Assembly: GCA_964462985.1 (NCBI GenBank)
Contig: CAYXAA010000064.1
Location: 1 to 13,739, forward strand
Direction: 5' to 3'
Source: CAYXAA01 sp964462985
Lineage (GTDB): Bacteria; Pseudomonadota; Alphaproteobacteria; Rhizobiales; Stappiaceae
DNA length: 13,739 nucleotides
The notes beneath the pieces are model-generated. The model was not told the origin of the DNA. It did not search any database and was given only the letters and a program-made list of their open reading frames with translations. Shown here piece by piece: positions 7,346-12,886 of the stretch. The position numbers and the translations under genes were made by a program. How positions within the stretch are numbered: position 1 is the stretch's first letter; the number at the start of each line of letters is the position of its first letter.

Positions 7346-7879
7346 ATGTCTCGTATTGGCAAAAACCCGGTTCCGGTACCGAACGGGGTCACGGCGACGA
7401 TCAACGGCAAGACGGTCGAGGTGAAGGGCCCGAAGGGACAGCTGTCCTTCGTCCTCAACGATCTCGTGCTTGCCGAAATGACGGATCAGGGCATCAAGAT
7501 CGATCCGCGCGACGACAGCAAGGCGGCGCGGTCGATGTGGGGCATGAGCCGCACGATGGTGGCCAACCTGATCACCGGTGTGACGACCGGGTTCGAGCGC
7601 AAGCTCGAGATCTCGGGCGTCGGCTATCGTGCGCAGGTGCAGGGCTCGAACCTGCAGCTCGCACTCGGCTATTCGCACGACGTGGTCTATCCGATCCCGT
7701 CCGACATCCAGATCACCTGCCCGAAGCCGACCGAGATCACGATCTCCGGCATCGACAAGCAGCGTGTCGGGCAGGTCGCGGCGGAGATCCGCGAGTATCG
7801 CGCCCCGGAGCCCTACAAGGGCAAGGGTATTCGTTATGCGGGCGAGTTCATCGTTCGCAAGGAAGGCAAGAAGAAGTGA
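7346..7879 (+). CDS. rplF: 50S ribosomal protein L6 (uL6)
   Basis: 177 aa. L6 is a two-domain protein near the sarcin-ricin loop and the elongation-factor site. MSRIGKNPVPVPNGVTATIN starts the first domain; SGVGYRAQVQG (90-100) opens the second. The C-terminal signature PEPYKGKGIRY (154-164) is complete. The frame is open upstream to 7259, inside rpsH, but only the ATG at 7346 gives the conserved N-terminus. The ribosome site is weak: GGACGGA about nine bases upstream is the best candidate. Expression may depend partly on traffic from rpsH. Confidence 0.97.
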   Translation: MSRIGKNPVPVPNGVTATINGKTVEVKGPKGQLSFVLNDLVLAEMTDQGIKIDPRDDSKAARSMWGMSRTMVANLITGVTTGFERKLEISGVGYRAQVQGSNLQLALGYSHDVVYPIPSDIQITCPKPTEITISGIDKQRVGQVAAEIREYRAPEPYKGKGIRYAGEFIVRKEGKKK

Positions 7880-7890
7880 CGGGCCGAGTC

Positions 7891-8253
7891 ATGGCGAAGG
7901 GCAACTCCAGTTTCGAGCGTCGTCGCGATCGCGTCCGCCGCTCGCTCAAGAAGGTCGCGAACGGCCGGCCGCGTCTGTCGGTGTTCCGTTCGTCGAAGCA
8001 GATCTATGCGCAGATCATCGACGACGCCAAGGGCCAGACCCTGGCTGCGGCCTCGTCGATCGAGAAGGACGTCAAGGGCGGTCTGAAGACCGGTGCCGAT
8101 GCCGCCGCTGCGGCCACTGTCGGCAAGCTGATCGCGGAGCGCGCCAAGGCTGCCGGCGTGACGCAGGTCGTGTTCGACCGCGGCGGTTACATGTACCACG
8201 GGCGCGTCAAGGCGCTGGCCGAAGCGGCGCGCGAAGGCGGGCTGGAATTCTGA
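7891..8253 (+). CDS. rplR: 50S ribosomal protein L18 (uL18)
   Basis: 120 aa. L18 binds 5S rRNA together with L5 and helps mount it on the 50S. The arginine-rich N-terminus FERRRDRVRRSLKKVANGRP (8-27) is followed by RLSVFRSSKQIYAQIIDDAK. The C-terminal VVFDRGGYMYHGRVKALAEA (93-112) is the family signature. A longer frame from 7537 runs antiregister through rplF and is spurious; the ATG at 7891 lies 11 bases after the rplF stop. There is no strong Shine-Dalgarno, which fits coupling to rplF. Confidence 0.97.
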   Translation: MAKGNSSFERRRDRVRRSLKKVANGRPRLSVFRSSKQIYAQIIDDAKGQTLAAASSIEKDVKGGLKTGADAAAAATVGKLIAERAKAAGVTQVVFDRGGYMYHGRVKALAEAAREGGLEF

Positions 8254-8294
8254 CCGGCGTCGGTTGGCGCTCTTAAGAACGGAAGACGAAGATT

Positions 8295-8864
8295 ATGGCG
8301 AGACAGGACATGCGGGAGCGCGAGGAGCGCGACAGCGAATTCGTCGACAAGCTCGTGCACATCAACCGCGTCGCGAAGGTGGTGAAGGGTGGTCGTCGTT
8401 TCGGCTTTGCCGCGCTCGTTGTCGTCGGTGACCAGAAGGGCCGCGTCGGCTTCGGCCACGGCAAGGCTCGCGAGGTGCCCGAGGCGATCCGCAAGGCGAC
8501 CGAGGCGGCCAAGCGCGCGATGATCCGCGTGCCGCTGCGCGAGGGCCGGACGCTGCATCATGACGTCGAGGGCCGGCATGGCGCGGGCAAGGTGATCCTG
8601 CGCGCGGCTCCGGCTGGTACGGGCATCATCGCCGGCGGCCCGATGCGCGCCGTGTTCGAGACGCTCGGCGTCCAGGACGTGGTCGCCAAGTCGCTCGGGA
8701 CCTCGAACCCGTACAACATGGTGCGGGCGACCTTCGAGGCGCTGAAGCAGGAAGACAGCCCTCGCTCGGTTGCGGCGCGCCGCGGCCTCAAGGTCTCGAC
8801 CTTGCAGGCCCGCCGCCGTGATCACGCGGACGACGTTGCAGCGGCAGCTGCCGCCGAAGCTTGA
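8295..8864 (+). CDS. rpsE: 30S ribosomal protein S5 (uS5)
   Basis: 189 aa, longer than the E. coli protein (about 167) because of an alanine-rich tail ending in AAAAAAEA after residue 175. S5 stabilises the decoding region and lines the mRNA entry with S3 and S4. The dsRBD-like N-terminal domain carries KLVHINRVAKVVKGGRRFGF (19-38) and then GRVGFGHGKAREVPEAIRKA. The second domain shows GTGIIAGGPMRAVFETLGV and SLGTSNPYNMVRATFEAL. The wild-type loop around residues 24-35 shows no oddity. GGAAGA at 8281-8286 is the ribosome site. The tail is probably disordered and is common in alphaproteobacteria. Confidence 0.97.
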   Translation: MARQDMREREERDSEFVDKLVHINRVAKVVKGGRRFGFAALVVVGDQKGRVGFGHGKAREVPEAIRKATEAAKRAMIRVPLREGRTLHHDVEGRHGAGKVILRAAPAGTGIIAGGPMRAVFETLGVQDVVAKSLGTSNPYNMVRATFEALKQEDSPRSVAARRGLKVSTLQARRRDHADDVAAAAAAEA

Positions 8865-8906
8865 TCTTGGCGGCCTGACGCCCCAGTTTGAACGAGGGTT
8901 GGTTCC

Positions 8907-9101
8907 ATGGCGAACACCAAAAAGACCGTCACGGTCGAGCAGATCGGCAGCCCGATTCGGCGGCCGAAGGACCAGCGCGCGACGCTGATCGGTCTCGGCC
9001 TGAACAAGATGCACCGCCGCTCGACGCTGAAGGACACCCCGGAAGTGCGCGGCATGATCCGGAAGGTCCAGCATCTCGTGCGCGTCGTCGACGAGGCGTA
9101 A
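8907..9101 (+). CDS. rpmD: 50S ribosomal protein L30 (uL30)
   Basis: 64 aa. L30 is a small 50S surface protein with a beta-alpha-beta-alpha-beta fold, absent from some lineages but common in proteobacteria. TVTVEQIGSPIRRPKDQRAT (7-26) and LIGLGLNKMHRRSTLKDTPE (27-46) match, as does RGMIRKVQHLVRVV (48-61). The ATG at 8907 has GAGGG at 8894-8898. A longer overlapping frame from 8888 on the same strand is a shadow. rplO follows after 21 bases. In this position (rpsE-rpmD-rplO) the identity is secure despite the size. Confidence 0.97.
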   Translation: MANTKKTVTVEQIGSPIRRPKDQRATLIGLGLNKMHRRSTLKDTPEVRGMIRKVQHLVRVVDEA

Positions 9102-9122
9102 GAGAGCCGGGGAGACACAAAA

Positions 9123-9602
9123 ATGAAGCTCAACGAACTCCGGGACAATCCCGGCGCGACCAAGGAGCGGATCCGCGTCGGCCGCGGCATCGGCTCCGGC
9201 AAGGGCAAGACCGGCGGCCGCGGCGTCAAGGGCCAGAAGTCCCGCTCGGGCGTGGCGATCAAGGGTTTCGAAGGCGGCCAGATGCCGCTGCACCGGCGCC
9301 TTCCGAAGCGCGGCTTCACCAACATCTTCGCCAAGAGCTATAATGTCGTCTCGCTCGGCCGCGTCCAGCAGGCGATCGAGGCCGGCAAGCTCGACGCTGG
9401 CCAGCCGGTGACCGTCGAGGCGCTGAAGGCGGCCGGCGTGGTGAAGCGCGTCAGGGACGGTGTCCGCCTGCTTTCCGACGGCGAGCTCAAGACGGCGGTT
9501 ACGTTCCAGATTGCCGGCGCCTCCAAGGCGGCGGTCGCCGCGGTCGAGAAGGCCGGCGGCACGGTCGAGATTCTCGAGGCTCGGACCACCGCAGAGGCCT
9601 GA
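9123..9602 (+). CDS. rplO: 50S ribosomal protein L15 (uL15)
   Basis: 159 aa, slightly longer than E. coli L15 (144). L15 is an assembly protein with a long basic N-terminal extension that penetrates 23S rRNA, here from about residue 11 to 60. It contains GRGIGSGKGKTGGRGVKGQK (20-39) and the motif FEGGQMPLHRRLPKRGF (49-65). The globular C-terminal domain follows and ends alanine-rich. GGGGAGA at 9109-9115 precedes the ATG. It is the last ribosomal gene of the spc block; a structured 132-base spacer separates it from secY. Confidence 0.97.
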   Translation: MKLNELRDNPGATKERIRVGRGIGSGKGKTGGRGVKGQKSRSGVAIKGFEGGQMPLHRRLPKRGFTNIFAKSYNVVSLGRVQQAIEAGKLDAGQPVTVEALKAAGVVKRVRDGVRLLSDGELKTAVTFQIAGASKAAVAAVEKAGGTVEILEARTTAEA

Positions 9603-9611
9603 GCGTCGGTG

Positions 9612-9654
9612 CCAGGGCGGCCCCGCGCCATAGGGCGCAGACACGCCGTTCTGG
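9612..9654 (+). other. Two-part hairpin 3' of rplO
   Basis: Bases 9612-9621 can pair with 9645-9654 (CCAGGGCGGC with GCCGTTCTGG, two G-U pairs), enclosing a second stem 9625-9629/9634-9638 (GCGCC/GGCGC) with loop ATAG. No T run follows, so a classical intrinsic terminator is unlikely. It may protect the 3' end of the rplO message or serve as an mRNA-processing site. The pairing was done by eye only. Confidence 0.45.
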
Positions 9655-9666
9655 GACGATCACTGT

Positions 9667-9702
9667 ATGGATCTTCGATCGGAAACCCGATCGAAGATCC
9701 AT
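9667..9702 (+). repeat. Perfect 16-bp inverted repeat upstream of secY
   Basis: ATGGATCTTCGATCGG at 9667-9682 and CCGATCGAAGATCCAT at 9687-9702 are exact reverse complements around the 4-base loop AAAC. The element is less GC-rich than its surroundings and carries four GATC sites. No T run follows. It ends 22 bases before the secY Shine-Dalgarno (GGAG, 9725-9728). It could be a processing or stability hairpin, a partial terminator between the spc genes and secY, or one copy of a dispersed palindrome; a single window cannot decide. Confidence 0.7.
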
Positions 9703-9734
9703 CATTCTAGCGCAGTCATTGACCGGAGCACGGT

Positions 9735-11069
9735 ATGGCATCGGCGGCCGAACAGCTTGCGGCTAACCTGAATTTCTCGGCCTTCGCCAAGGCGGAGGAA
9801 CTGAAAAAGCGGATCTGGTTCACTCTCGGCGCCCTCCTGGTCTACCGTCTCGGCACCTATATTCCGCTGCCCGGCATCAACCCGGACGCGCTGGCGCAGG
9901 CCTTCGGCAACGCGCAGCAGGGCATCATCGGCCTGTTCAACATGTTCGCCGGCGGCGCGGTCGAGCGCATGGCGATCTTCGCCCTCGGCATCATGCCGTA
10001 CATCTCGGCGTCGATCATCATCCAGCTGATGACCTCCGTCGTGCCGACGCTCGAGCAACTCAAGAAGGAGGGCGAGCAGGGCCGCAAGGTCATCAATCAG
10101 TACACCCGTTACGGCACGGTGCTGCTTGCGACCTTCCAGGCCTACGGCATCGCCGTCGGCCTCGAGAGCGCGACCAATGTCGTCATCGATCCGGGCTGGT
10201 TCTTCCGCATTTCGACCGTGATCACGCTGGTCGGCGGCACCATGTTCCTGATGTGGCTCGGCGAGCAGATCACGTCGCGCGGCATTGGCAACGGCATCTC
10301 GCTGATCATCTTTGCCGGCATCGTCGCCGGCCTGCCGTCGGCGATCGCCTCGACGCTCGAGCTTGGCCGCCAGGGTGCGCTCGCGACCCCGATCATCCTC
10401 GGCATCATCGTCATCGCGATTGTCGTGATCGCCTTCATCGTTTTCGTGGAGCGGGCGCAGCGCCGACTGCTGATCCAGTATCCGAAGCGGCAGATGGGCA
10501 ATCGCATGTTCGAGGGCAACACCTCGTTCCTGCCGCTCAAGCTCAACACCTCGGGGGTCATTCCGCCGATCTTCGCCTCGTCGCTGCTGCTGGTCCCGGC
10601 GACCATCTCCGGCTTTTCCACCGGAGGCGATGTCAGCGGCTGGATGACCACGGTCACCGCGCTGCTCGGCCACGGCCAGCCGCTCTACATGCTACTTTAT
10701 GCCGCACTGATCGTCTTCTTCTGCTTCTTCTACACGGCGATCGTGTTCAACCCGTCGGACACGGCCGACAATCTAAAGCGGCACGGCGGCTTTATCCCTG
10801 GGATTCGGCCGGGTGAGCGGACTGCTCAGTACATCGACTTCGTGCTGACCCGCATCACCGCAGTGGGCGCAATCTATCTCGTGCTTGTCTGTCTATTGCC
10901 CGAATTCCTGATATCGGCGACGGGCGTTCCGTTCTATTTCGGTGGGACCTCGCTGCTGATCGTCGTGAGCGTGACGATGGACACCGTTTCCCAGATCCAG
11001 GGCCATCTGCTTGCGCACCAGTATGAGGGGCTGGTGAAGAAGGCAAAGCTCAGGGGGAAACGTCGATGA
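9735..11069 (+). CDS. secY: Protein translocase subunit SecY
   Basis: 444 aa, normal for SecY, the channel of the SecYEG translocon in the inner membrane. It passes unfolded secretory proteins driven by SecA and accepts membrane proteins from ribosomes. Ten hydrophobic segments can be read, at about residues 27-45, 78-100, 127-144, 158-176, 186-206, 219-238, 274-292, 316-338, 375-394 and 403-420. Conserved pieces include NMFAGGAVERMAIFALGIMP, the loop GEQITSRGIGNGIS (176-189), and GFIPGIRPGERTA (352-364) with the conserved arginine at 358. The basic tail YEGLVKKAKLRGKRR faces the cytoplasm. The ATG has GGAG at 9725-9728. The stop overlaps the adk start (ATGA). Confidence 0.98.
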   Translation: MASAAEQLAANLNFSAFAKAEELKKRIWFTLGALLVYRLGTYIPLPGINPDALAQAFGNAQQGIIGLFNMFAGGAVERMAIFALGIMPYISASIIIQLMTSVVPTLEQLKKEGEQGRKVINQYTRYGTVLLATFQAYGIAVGLESATNVVIDPGWFFRISTVITLVGGTMFLMWLGEQITSRGIGNGISLIIFAGIVAGLPSAIASTLELGRQGALATPIILGIIVIAIVVIAFIVFVERAQRRLLIQYPKRQMGNRMFEGNTSFLPLKLNTSGVIPPIFASSLLLVPATISGFSTGGDVSGWMTTVTALLGHGQPLYMLLYAALIVFFCFFYTAIVFNPSDTADNLKRHGGFIPGIRPGERTAQYIDFVLTRITAVGAIYLVLVCLLPEFLISATGVPFYFGGTSLLIVVSVTMDTVSQIQGHLLAHQYEGLVKKAKLRGKRR

Positions 11070-11671
11070 GACTGATCTTTCTCGGACCACCGGGTGCAGG
11101 GAAGGGGACGCAGGCCACACGGCTGGTCGAGAAATACGGCATCCCGCAGCTTTCGACCGGAGACATGCTGCGGGCGGCGGTCGCCGCCGGAACGCCGATC
11201 GGACAGAAGGCCAAGGCGGTGATGGACTCCGGCAATCTCGTGTCCGACGAGATCGTGGTGGGGATCGTCGCCGATCGCATCGAGGAGGCGGATGCGCGCC
11301 GCGGTTTCATCCTCGACGGATTTCCGCGCACGCTGGCCCAGGCCGAGGCGCTCGACCGGATGCTGTTGGACAAGAACCTTGCCCTCGACGTGGTACTCGA
11401 GCTGAAGGTGGACCAGACCCGGCTGGTCGACCGCATCATGAAGCGGGCCGAGGAGGCGAAGGCCCGCGGGGAGGCGGTCCGCAAGGACGATGATCCGGAG
11501 GTCTTCAAGCAGCGGCTTGCGGCCTACAACCGGGACACCGCGGCGGTCGCGCCTTATTACGAGGCTCGGGGCCTGCTGGTGCCGATCGACGGAATGCAGC
11601 CGATCGACGCCGTCACGGCGGCGATCGAGAATGTGGTTTCGCGGCTTGACGAAGAGGTCGAGAACCGTTAA
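11066..11671 (+). CDS. adk: Adenylate kinase, short-LID type
   Basis: 201 aa. It interconverts ATP + AMP and 2 ADP in the cytoplasm. The P-loop GPPGAGKGT is at 7-15, the AMP-site STGDMLR at 30-36, and DGFPRT at 84-89, matching E. coli numbering. Between about residues 120 and 155, where long-form enzymes carry a LID domain (often with four zinc-binding cysteines), there is only the short helical stretch RIMKRAEEAKARGEAVRKDD, so this is the short form usual in alphaproteobacteria. The basic residues of the lid (RGEAVRKDDD) remain. The start overlaps the secY stop by four bases, with AGGGGGAAA upstream. Confidence 0.97.
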   Translation: MRLIFLGPPGAGKGTQATRLVEKYGIPQLSTGDMLRAAVAAGTPIGQKAKAVMDSGNLVSDEIVVGIVADRIEEADARRGFILDGFPRTLAQAEALDRMLLDKNLALDVVLELKVDQTRLVDRIMKRAEEAKARGEAVRKDDDPEVFKQRLAAYNRDTAAVAPYYEARGLLVPIDGMQPIDAVTAAIENVVSRLDEEVENR

Positions 11672-11943
11672 GGGGACGGCCTCTGCCTCAGATGATCGAC
11701 CGCGCCCCCGCGTTTCGTGGGGGCGATGTCGTTTACGCGCGCGAGACATCGCGCGGGGCATGCTCCGCAAGGGCCGGCCTCCACCGGACGCGGAGAGAAC
11801 GCCCGGAGCATTCTGCCGTCATATGATGGCGCTTGCCCGGGACTGGTGAAGCGGTCGGCTCCGCGGTGTCCGGAAGGGTCCGGCGCCAGGCGGGCCGATC
11901 TTGTGTGGCGCGGATTCTGCGCCGCCCGAAATGGAGACGGCAA
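11672..11943 (+). promoter_or_regulatory. 272-base structured leader between adk and rpsM
   Basis: The longest gene-free stretch in the window. Three local hairpins can be drawn: 11703-11712/11716-11725 (10 bp, one G-U, loop TTT); 11738-11744/11749-11755 (CGCGCGA/TCGCGCG, loop GACA); and 11907-11911/11919-11923 (GGCGC/GCGCC), ending ten bases before the rpsM GGAG. CGATGTC at 11724-11730 can also pair with GACATCG at 11745-11751, which conflicts with the first two. The first hairpin is followed after a short gap by GTTTA, so it may be a weak adk terminator. No -35/-10 pair convinces me. The region may hold the alpha-operon leader. Open frames across it lack family support. Confidence 0.45.
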
Positions 11944-12312
11944 GTGGCCCGTATCGCAGGTGTAAATATCCCGACCAACAAGCGCGTCGTCATCGCGCTT
12001 CAATACATCCACGGCATCGGACCGAAGTTCGCCCAGGAGATCATCGACAAGGTGAACATCGAGCCTGCGCGCCGGGTGAACGAATTGTCGGACGCCGAGG
12101 TTCTGGCGATCCGCGAGACGATCGACCGCGACTACATCGTGGAGGGCGACCTGCGCCGCGAGACCGCGATGAACATCAAGCGCCTGATGGACCTCGGCTG
12201 CTACCGTGGCCTGCGTCACCGTCGCGGCCTGCCTGCGCGCGGCCAGCGGACCCAAACCAACGCCCGCACCCGTAGGGGGCCGGCAAAGACGATCGCCGGC
12301 AGGAAGAAGTAA
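11944..12312 (+). CDS. rpsM: 30S ribosomal protein S13 (uS13)
   Basis: 122 aa from a GTG start. S13 is a head protein that contacts the P-site tRNA and L5 across the B1 bridges. The N-terminus, read with fMet, is ARIAGVNIPTNKRVVIALQY; the helix-hairpin-helix piece YIHGIGPKFAQEI is at 21-33. The signature LPARGQRTQTNARTRRG at 96-112 and the basic tail to RKK are complete. The frame stays open upstream to an ATG at 11833, but the 37 added residues have no family match, whereas GTG at 11944 gives the conserved start and has GGAG at 11933-11936. It is the first gene of the alpha block. Confidence 0.96.
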   Translation: MARIAGVNIPTNKRVVIALQYIHGIGPKFAQEIIDKVNIEPARRVNELSDAEVLAIRETIDRDYIVEGDLRRETAMNIKRLMDLGCYRGLRHRRGLPARGQRTQTNARTRRGPAKTIAGRKK

Positions 12313-12315
12313 TCA

Positions 12316-12397
12316 GCGCGGTTTTGGCCGCCCGTCGGCCCGCTTCGCGGGCCCAAGCGGCGCGCCGATACGGTGGAGCCGCCGGCACTACGGCGGT
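12316..12397 (+). other. Structured spacer upstream of rpsK
   Basis: Within the 111-base rpsM-rpsK gap, GGCCCGC (12337-12343) pairs with GCGGGCC (12347-12353). An outer stem GCCGC/GCGGC (12327-12331/12357-12361) and four more pairs (12316-12319/12362-12365) lengthen it. A second hairpin, 12378-12384/12391-12397 (GCCGCCG/CGGCGGT), follows. The TTTT at 12322-12325 lies on the 5' side, so this is not a terminator on the + strand. The rpsK ribosome site AAGGAAG at 12411-12417 is outside both stems. A role as an r-protein target or processing site is only a guess. Confidence 0.45.
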
Positions 12398-12423
12398 GTC
12401 GAGATCGAACAAGGAAGACGTAA

Positions 12424-12813
12424 ATGGCAAAAGACACCACGCGCGTGCGTCGTCGCGAACGCAAGAACATTTCCTCCGGCGTCGCGCACGTGAACTCGAC
12501 GTTCAACAACACGATGATCACGATCACCGACGCCCAGGGCAACACGATTTCGTGGTCGTCCGCCGGCGCGCTCGGCTTCAAGGGCTCGCGCAAGTCGACC
12601 CCCTACGCCGCGCAGGTCGCGGCCGAGGATGCGGCGCGCAAGGCGTCGGAGCACGGCATGCGCACGCTCGAGGTTGAGGTTCGTGGCCCCGGCTCCGGCC
12701 GCGAATCCGCGCTGCGTGCGCTGCAGGCCGCCGGATTCCTGATCACCTCGATCCGCGATGTGACGCCGATCCCGCACAACGGGTGCCGTCCGCGCAAGCG
12801 TCGCCGCGTCTGA
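12424..12813 (+). CDS. rpsK: 30S ribosomal protein S11 (uS11)
   Basis: 129 aa. S11 sits on the 30S platform near the E-site codon and the Shine-Dalgarno helix. RRRERKNISSGVAHVNSTFN (9-28) and ITDAQGNTISWSSAGALGFK (34-53) are typical. RGPGSGRESALRALQAAGF (87-105) and the C-terminal TPIPHNGCRPRKRRRV are also conserved. Asn119-Gly120 matches the site that becomes isoaspartate in E. coli S11. The ribosome site AAGGAAG at 12411-12417 is six bases from the ATG. In E. coli rpsD would come next; here rpoA follows directly, the usual alphaproteobacterial order. Confidence 0.98.
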   Translation: MAKDTTRVRRRERKNISSGVAHVNSTFNNTMITITDAQGNTISWSSAGALGFKGSRKSTPYAAQVAAEDAARKASEHGMRTLEVEVRGPGSGRESALRALQAAGFLITSIRDVTPIPHNGCRPRKRRRV

Positions 12814-12886
12814 CCGACGCTCCTTTCTTTCCCATGGCGAAGAATGGCCGCCGCTTGCGGTGGCGGGACAGCCGGAGGAAGCCATA
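12814..12886 (+). promoter_or_regulatory. rpsK-rpoA spacer with hairpin, pyrimidine tract and tiny ORF
   Basis: It opens with the pyrimidine tract 12820-12833, whose first nine bases CTCCTTTCT equal the usual 3' end of 16S rRNA. A stem GCCGCCG/CGGTGGC (12847-12853/12858-12864, one G-U, loop CTTG) follows, then the rpoA ribosome site GGAGG at 12874-12878. CTCC at 12820-12823 could pair with GGAG at 12874-12877, enclosing the hairpin. A 17-codon ATG frame runs from 12834 and its TAG shares a base with the rpoA GTG. These are observations; any control of rpoA translation is inferred. Confidence 0.35.

Noticed and set aside
8187..9644. 485-codon open frame on the minus strand
   Set aside because: It lies opposite rpsE, rpmD and rplO, all secure. 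Long antisense frames are expected where codon third positions are nearly all G or C; the translation is low-complexity Arg/Ala/Leu/Asp with no domain I recognise and no ribosome site that stands out.
9719..9724. TTGACC as a possible -35 box before secY
   Set aside because: A -10 box at the right distance would fall inside secY, and none is visible; the hexamer is probably incidental.
9702..10673. 323-codon open frame on the minus strand opposite secY
   Set aside because: The product is a charged Asp/Arg/His-rich string, the typical mirror of a hydrophobic membrane protein gene; secY is certain on the + strand.
11833..11943. N-terminal extension of S13 or a separate small gene
   Set aside because: The residues are arginine- and glycine-rich with no family match, and the conserved S13 N-terminus begins at the GTG at 11944.
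11717..11965. 82-codon + strand frame in the adk-rpsM spacer
   Set aside because: It crosses the hairpins, runs into rpsM out of frame, has no clear ribosome site and no recognisable domain.
12322..12325. TTTT near the rpsK leader hairpin as part of a terminator
   Set aside because: The T run is 5' of the stem on the + strand; an intrinsic terminator needs it 3'. On the minus strand it would read as A, so it fails there too.
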